Below, piece by piece: positions 59,861 through 64,000 of a DNA stretch of 64,000 nucleotides; position 1 is the first letter of the stretch; the number at the start of each line of letters is the position of its first letter. Below the pieces are notes generated by a model that was not told the DNA's origin, made no database searches, and worked only from the letters and a program-made list of their open reading frames with translations. This stretch comes from Sphingomonas cremea (GTDB taxonomy: Bacteria; Pseudomonadota; Alphaproteobacteria; Sphingomonadales; Sphingomonadaceae), in NCBI RefSeq assembly GCF_021502585.1, contig NZ_JAKFGM010000003.1, forward strand, positions 248,001 to 312,000, written 5' to 3'. A program made the translations under genes and the position numbers.

Positions 59861-62341
59861 TCAGGCCTTGGGCAATTTCTGGTTAGCCTTGCCCCAGCCG
59901 TAGAGCAGCTTCGACTCCGCCCTCCGTATCAGTTCGTCAGAGTCGCGGATCGAAAAGACATTGCCCCCCTCGATATTGTCGAGTTCTTCCCAGGCGATCG
60001 GCGCGGCAACTGGCGCGCCTTCGCGGGCGCGAACGGAATAGGGCATGATCGCGGTCGCGCCGCGCTGGTTTCGCAGCCAGTCGAGGAAGATCCGGCCCTT
60101 GCGCTGATTCTTGCGGATATTGGCGGTGAACGTTTCGGGCTCGGCCTCGGCAATCGCGCGGCTGAACCGTTCGGCGAAGCTTTTGACCTTGGGCCAGCCG
60201 GCCGAGCGGTCGATCGGGGCGATGACATGGATGCCCTTACCCCCGGTCAGAAGCGGGAATGTCACAAGCCCGAGATCGGCAAGCAGTAAGCGGAGCCGCT
60301 CCGCCGCCGACTTCACCTGGTCAAAGTCGAGACCAACGTCGGGGTCGAGATCGAACACCAGCCGGTCGGGAAATTCGAGCTTGACCACCCGGCTGCCCCA
60401 GCCATGGAATTCAATCGTGCCCATCTGCACGCAGGAGAGGATCCCACGAGCGTCCTCGACAAAGAGATAATCCTGAACCTCTCCGTCGCTCTCCTTGATC
60501 GGCACATGCTTGACGTGTTCGCCCATCGTGCCGCTGTCATGCTTCTGGAAAAAGCATTGCTTGGCCCGCCCCTGCGGGCAGCGGACCAGGCTGATTGGGC
60601 GGTCGGCCGTGTCGACCAGCATCAGCGCTGCGATCCTGGCATAATAATCGGCGAGCTGGCCCTTGGTCAGATCATCCCCCGGAAAAATAATGCGGTCGGG
60701 ATTGCTGATCTTGATGCCGAAGCCCTCCGCGCTGGGCTTTTCGCCCTTCTTCGCGGCCTTGGCGAATTTCTGCGGCTTCTCGATCACGACATCCTTTGCC
60801 GGCTTATCCTCGCGCAAGGCGATGAAGCTGGGATGCCGCAGAGTAGCTTCACGCGTGGATTCCGTGAAGGCGACTTCGCCGACCAGCTCCGGCTTGATCC
60901 AGTGTGAGCCGCGAAGCGCGGCGCGTGGGACAACGACCGGTGGCTCTTCCACCTCAAGCGGCTTCATTCGCCCTGCCAGGTCGTGGATCATCTTCGTGTT
61001 GAAACCGGTCCCGACCTTGCCCGCATATTTAAGCGTGCGCCCGTCCCTTACCGCCAGGTGCAGAGAGCGAAAGCCGTGGCGCTTCTCGCTCTCCTGCCAT
61101 CCGACGATCACGAATTCCTGGCGCTGCGTGCATTTGACCTTGAGCCAGTTCCTGCCGCGCTGGCCGCGATAAGGCGCCTTGGCCTTCTTCGAGATAATGC
61201 CCTCGCCGCCTTCCTTGCAGATCGCTTCGAACAAGGCCTCGCCTTTTCCGACTACATGATCGCCATAAAGGATCGGCGGGCCGGCATTTTTGAGCAGTAC
61301 AGCTAGCCGCTCCTTTCGCTCGATATTGGGCAGTTTGCGAATGTCCTCTCCCTGATCGAACAGCAGATCGAAGGCATAATAAGCAAGATCGGCATCGCCA
61401 TTCTTCAAGCTCGCCTGGAGCAGCTGGAAGCTGGGCTTGCCATTCTTGTCCAGTGCGACCGCTTCGCCGTCGAGCAGGCAGCCACCGGGAAGGTTGGAGG
61501 CCGCGCGGACTATCGCTCGAAACTTGTCGCTCCAATCCTTGCCATTTCGGGTCCAGGCGGTGGCGGCGCTGCCAGCCGTAGCGACCAGTAGCCGGTAACC
61601 GTCATATTTATATTCGTGCAGCCATTCGTTGCCGGTCGGAACTGCATCGACCAGCGTAGCCAGCTGCGGCGGCTGGAACGGGGGCGGGCCAAGGCCGGCC
61701 TTGCGCTTGGTTCGTCCACCTTTCTGGCCAGCGCGCTTCGATTTCCAGACGTCAGTCCCGGCTGCAATCTCGGCCATGGATCGTTTGGTGGCCACGCTGG
61801 TGAGGCAATTCTCAACCAACGCCTCGCCCTCGCCCGGCCTGGCATATTGGTCGTCGACCTTCTTCAGCATCCAGGGATCCTGGCGGTCGCCCGCCCGGCC
61901 CTTGAGGCGAAACATGACCCATTCGCCCTTCATTCGCTCGCCTTCGAGCGTGAAGTGAAGATGGCCCTCCTCGATCGTTTTGCTTGGGTCCTTGCCGGGC
62001 TCCGGAATCCAGCGTCCGCTGTCCCACAACATCACGGTGCCGCCGCCATATTCGTCCTTGGGGATCACTCCTTCAAAGTCGCCATAGTCGAGGGGATGGT
62101 CCTCAGTCCGAACGGCAAGCCGCTTGTCATCGGGATCGAGCGAGGGGCCCTTGGGCACGGCCCAGCTTTTCAGCACCCCATCGAGCTCAAGCCGGAAATC
62201 CCAGTGCAACCGCGACGCTTCATGCTTCTGCACGACGAAACTGTCGCCCCTGCCCTTAAGCCGGCGCCCCTTGGGCTCCTTCGTCTTGGTGAAGTCACGC
62301 TTGCGGTTGTAAGTTTCAATGGCGAGGCTGCCGCGCGCCAT
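59861..62341 (-). CDS. ligD: ATP-dependent DNA ligase D
   Basis: The 826-residue multi-domain end-joining enzyme. N-terminal phosphoesterase domain (about 35-150, with QKHEASRLHWDFRLE), central ATP-dependent ligase with adenylated Lys245 (EYKYDGYR), and C-terminal primase-polymerase domain (about 545-826) with FDLDPD (Asp664, Asp666) and Asp754. Domain order PE-LIG-POL is the Pseudomonas-like one. It lies one base downstream of ku, so the two are co-expressed. Confidence 0.97.
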   Translation of the reverse strand: MARGSLAIETYNRKRDFTKTKEPKGRRLKGRGDSFVVQKHEASRLHWDFRLELDGVLKSWAVPKGPSLDPDDKRLAVRTEDHPLDYGDFEGVIPKDEYGGGTVMLWDSGRWIPEPGKDPSKTIEEGHLHFTLEGERMKGEWVMFRLKGRAGDRQDPWMLKKVDDQYARPGEGEALVENCLTSVATKRSMAEIAAGTDVWKSKRAGQKGGRTKRKAGLGPPPFQPPQLATLVDAVPTGNEWLHEYKYDGYRLLVATAGSAATAWTRNGKDWSDKFRAIVRAASNLPGGCLLDGEAVALDKNGKPSFQLLQASLKNGDADLAYYAFDLLFDQGEDIRKLPNIERKERLAVLLKNAGPPILYGDHVVGKGEALFEAICKEGGEGIISKKAKAPYRGQRGRNWLKVKCTQRQEFVIVGWQESEKRHGFRSLHLAVRDGRTLKYAGKVGTGFNTKMIHDLAGRMKPLEVEEPPVVVPRAALRGSHWIKPELVGEVAFTESTREATLRHPSFIALREDKPAKDVVIEKPQKFAKAAKKGEKPSAEGFGIKISNPDRIIFPGDDLTKGQLADYYARIAALMLVDTADRPISLVRCPQGRAKQCFFQKHDSGTMGEHVKHVPIKESDGEVQDYLFVEDARGILSCVQMGTIEFHGWGSRVVKLEFPDRLVFDLDPDVGLDFDQVKSAAERLRLLLADLGLVTFPLLTGGKGIHVIAPIDRSAGWPKVKSFAERFSRAIAEAEPETFTANIRKNQRKGRIFLDWLRNQRGATAIMPYSVRAREGAPVAAPIAWEELDNIEGGNVFSIRDSDELIRRAESKLLYGWGKANQKLPKA

Positions 62342-62342
62342 C

Positions 62343-63227
62343 TCAGGCTCGCTTGCGCGCCGGGGTAGCCTTTTTCGCCGGTGCCCTTCTTGCTGGCGGC
62401 TTGCGCGGTGCTGCCTTGTTCGACCCTGCCGGTTTCTTATTGTCGCCGAGGCTCTTCTTTAGCGCGGCCATCAGGTCGATGACGTTGGAGCCCTTTGGCA
62501 TGCGGTCTGGCTCGTCATCCTGGATGATCCGCTTGCCTTTCTTCCTCTGTTTTTCGGCGATGAGCTTCTTGAGCGCGTCGATGTATCGATTCTCAAATTC
62601 TTTGGCGTCGAAGTCGCTGGCTTTTTTCTCGATAAGCGATTCGGCCAGTTCGAGCAGGTCTGCATCTGGCTTTGCGTCACCGATGTCGCGGAAATAGCTC
62701 GACGCGCGATGGACTTCATCGGCGTAACGTAAGGTCTCCAGCACCATTCCGCGGCCGCAGGGTTTCAGGCTCACCACATATTCCTGCCCGCGCATCGCCA
62801 GCTGCCCGACTCCGACTCTCTTGGTTTTCTTCAGTGCCTCGCGAAGGACGACGAATGCCTCCTCGGCCAGATCGTCGGCCGGGACGACATAGTAGGGCTT
62901 GTCGTAATAGATCGGGTCGATGTCGCCGATATCTACGAACTGGGTCAGCTCCAGCGTCTTGCGGCTCTCCAGTTTGACCCGTTCAATCTCCTCTGGGTCG
63001 AGCAGCACATACTCGCCCTTCGAAACCTCAAAACCTTTGAGGATTTCATCGCGATCGACGGGGCCGATACCCGGAACGACCTTTTCGTAGCGGACGCGCT
63101 GGCCCGAGGGCTCATGTACCTGGTGGAAGGCGATCGATTTGCCGGCTTTTGTCGCTGGGAAGATTTCTACCGGGATTGATACCAGCGCCAGCTTGATCAC
63201 CCCGCGCCAAGTTGGACGCGCCGCCAT
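62343..63227 (-). CDS. ku: Ku protein, NHEJ end-binding factor
   Basis: A 294-residue bacterial Ku that binds double-strand ends and recruits LigD. Conserved VIKLALVSIPVEIFPA, IPVEI/HQVH region, then IDPIYYDKPYYVVPA and LKPCGRGMVLETLRYADEV. The last 35 residues are Lys/Arg/Pro/Ala-rich (APRKPPARRAPAKKATPARKRA region), as in Ku forms with a basic C-terminal tail. ATG at 63227 has GGAG before it. Confidence 0.96.
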   Translation of the reverse strand: MAARPTWRGVIKLALVSIPVEIFPATKAGKSIAFHQVHEPSGQRVRYEKVVPGIGPVDRDEILKGFEVSKGEYVLLDPEEIERVKLESRKTLELTQFVDIGDIDPIYYDKPYYVVPADDLAEEAFVVLREALKKTKRVGVGQLAMRGQEYVVSLKPCGRGMVLETLRYADEVHRASSYFRDIGDAKPDADLLELAESLIEKKASDFDAKEFENRYIDALKKLIAEKQRKKGKRIIQDDEPDRMPKGSNVIDLMAALKKSLGDNKKPAGSNKAAPRKPPARRAPAKKATPARKRA

Positions 63228-63337
63228 TTGGATTCTCCAAAGCTTGTTCGCCCGTTTCAATCGACAGATAGAAGAGTCGTTCCGTTGGCGTCGGAAGTGC
63301 GCCTGACTAAGATGCGGCTTGGGAGGAGTTGATCAGG

Positions 63338-63667
63338 ATGAACCCCGCGATCCAGGCTGCAATTATCGCTGCGTCGCAGCATGAAGCCATCGAGGAAAAA
63401 ATTGAAAATCGACTGAAGGCCGCCAATGCGCTGGGGCCCGCAACGGCGATCGCATTCACGCCCGTGGATGAATCGGATCAAAAACTGCTTGAAGCGGCTT
63501 TGGCCACGGGCAACGTCGTTCGGACTGCCAACGGCCAATTCTATCTGAACGAGCGTGCGGCCGCCGAACGGAAGGAAGGCCAGGGCTTCATGGCGCTCCT
63601 CATCGGGCTCATATTCCTGTCACTGGTCGCGTCGGGCGTGGCGCTTGCCATGGCCGGCATTCTCTAA
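63338..63667 (+). CDS. small single-pass membrane protein, hypothetical
   Basis: A 109-residue protein with a helical, charged N-terminal half (AIIAASQHEAIEEKIENRLK) and one C-terminal membrane helix (GFMALLIGLIFLSLVASGVA). It resembles tail-anchored proteins. The ATG at 63338 has GGAGGAG about nine bases upstream; a TTG nine bases earlier is also in frame. No family recognised. Confidence 0.7.
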   Translation: MNPAIQAAIIAASQHEAIEEKIENRLKAANALGPATAIAFTPVDESDQKLLEAALATGNVVRTANGQFYLNERAAAERKEGQGFMALLIGLIFLSLVASGVALAMAGIL

Positions 63668-63719
63668 CCATTGACGCCGCGCCACAGCCGATGGCAAAGG
63701 CGCTCCGTCGTGCCTTCGG

Positions 63720-63793
63720 GCGGGTATAGCACAATGGTAGTGCAGCAGCCTTCCAAGCTGAATACACGGGTTCGATTCCCGTTACCCGCTCCA
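63720..63793 (+). tRNA. tRNA-Gly(TCC)
   Basis: A complete cloverleaf: the 7-bp acceptor stem 63720-63726 with 63783-63789, the anticodon loop CTTCCAA (anticodon TCC), TTCGATT in the T loop, and an encoded CCA at 63791-63793. It reads glycine GGA codons. Confidence 0.95.
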
Positions 63794-63876
63794 CCTCTCA
63801 CCAGTCCGGGGAACTGAAGAGAAGTGTAGCGCCACGAGTGACAGCAAAGGGGCTACAATCCCTTTGCCCCCTCCCG

Positions 63877-63905
63877 TTGACAGCGGGAACATAGGCGGCC
63901 ATTGG
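63877..63905 (+). promoter_or_regulatory. candidate promoter of the tRNA-Tyr gene
   Basis: TTGACA at 63877-63882 and, 17 bp later, a weak CATTGG at 63900-63905, about 18 bp before the tRNA. The -35 is a perfect match; the -10 is poor, so this is tentative. Confidence 0.4.
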
Positions 63906-63923
63906 CGCGCCTGCCGAACACCT

Positions 63924-64000
63924 GGAGAGGTGGCCGAGTGGTTAAAGGCAGCAGACTGTAAATCTGCCGGGCTTCGCCCTACGCTGGTTCGAATCCAGCC
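63924..64000 (+). tRNA. tRNA-Tyr(GTA), 3' end outside window
   Basis: Starts GGAGAGG with D arm TGGCCGAGTGGTTAAAGGCA, anticodon loop with ACTGTAAAT (anticodon GTA), a long variable arm (GGGCTTCGCCC) as in class II tRNAs, and the T arm CTGGTTCGAATCCAG. The final acceptor strand and CCA lie beyond base 64000. Confidence 0.93.

Overview
The window is about 64 kb of GC-rich chromosome from an alphaproteobacterium, almost certainly of the Sphingomonadales (Sphingomonadaceae-like). Indications are the alphaproteobacterial type of glutamate-cysteine ligase, the hflK-hflC-htrA order, a NarX-type kinase beside a DUF3667 gene, a TonB receptor with a long N-terminal signal peptide, a Pro-rich OmpA-like porin ending in PEPERG, LigD plus Ku, and many small DUF or SRPBCC proteins. 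The genus cannot be fixed from the sequence alone. No prophage, insertion sequence, CRISPR array or rRNA operon is visible. Two tRNA genes (Gly-TCC and a right-truncated Tyr-GTA) close the window.

Layout. 0-3.3 kb: a truncated small gene, then a minus-strand pair formed by a TIR-FHA protein and a TPR / SLOG-like / class III nucleotide cyclase protein. This is the most unusual part of the window and looks like a nucleotide-signalling or conflict module. 3.4-11.3 kb: panB, small exported and membrane proteins, a hybrid histidine kinase, an ArsR-SRPBCC autoregulated module, a Pit phosphate transporter and, upstream of it, a Nudix-DUF47 (PhoU-like) fusion. 11.4-14.8 kb: guaA and a second ArsR module (DUF998, DUF4287, SRPBCC). 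14.8-21.9 kb: three paralogous exported Gly/Tyr/Asn-rich or Tyr-rich proteins scattered among a two-component system and rplQ. 22-24 kb: rpsM-rpsK-rpoA, with rplQ displaced about 2 kb downstream by small secreted-protein genes. 24.2-34.1 kb: ribF, a GDPD-type phosphodiesterase, ileS-lspA-lipoprotein, an orphan OmpR-type winged helix protein, sseA, ung, queF and a ketopantoate-reductase-like gene whose natural start may be CTG.

34.1-50.6 kb: OPT transporter, M20 amidohydrolase, HerA-like ATPase, HtrA protease, HflK/HflC, Mrp/ApbC, a CoA-binding protein, a matrixin-like secreted protein with QExxH instead of HExxH, PmbA, UbiA, a HAD phosphatase and a BaiN-like flavoprotein. 50.8-63.7 kb: OmpA-like porin flanked by dispersed repeats, rsmE, gshA, a TonB receptor with a terminator-like hairpin next to its start, proline iminopeptidase, a penicillin-acylase-family hydrolase, and the LigD-Ku end-joining pair.

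How the genes fit together. Most loci are housekeeping: translation, cofactor synthesis, membrane proteostasis (HtrA, HflKC, LspA) and DNA repair (Ung, LigD, Ku). Regulation is by short promoter-overlapping palindromes (the two ArsR modules, both apparently leaderless) and by strong intrinsic terminators on the minus-strand genes. The TIR-FHA / SLOG-cyclase pair, the Nudix-PhoU fusion and the QExxH protein are the items most worth following up.
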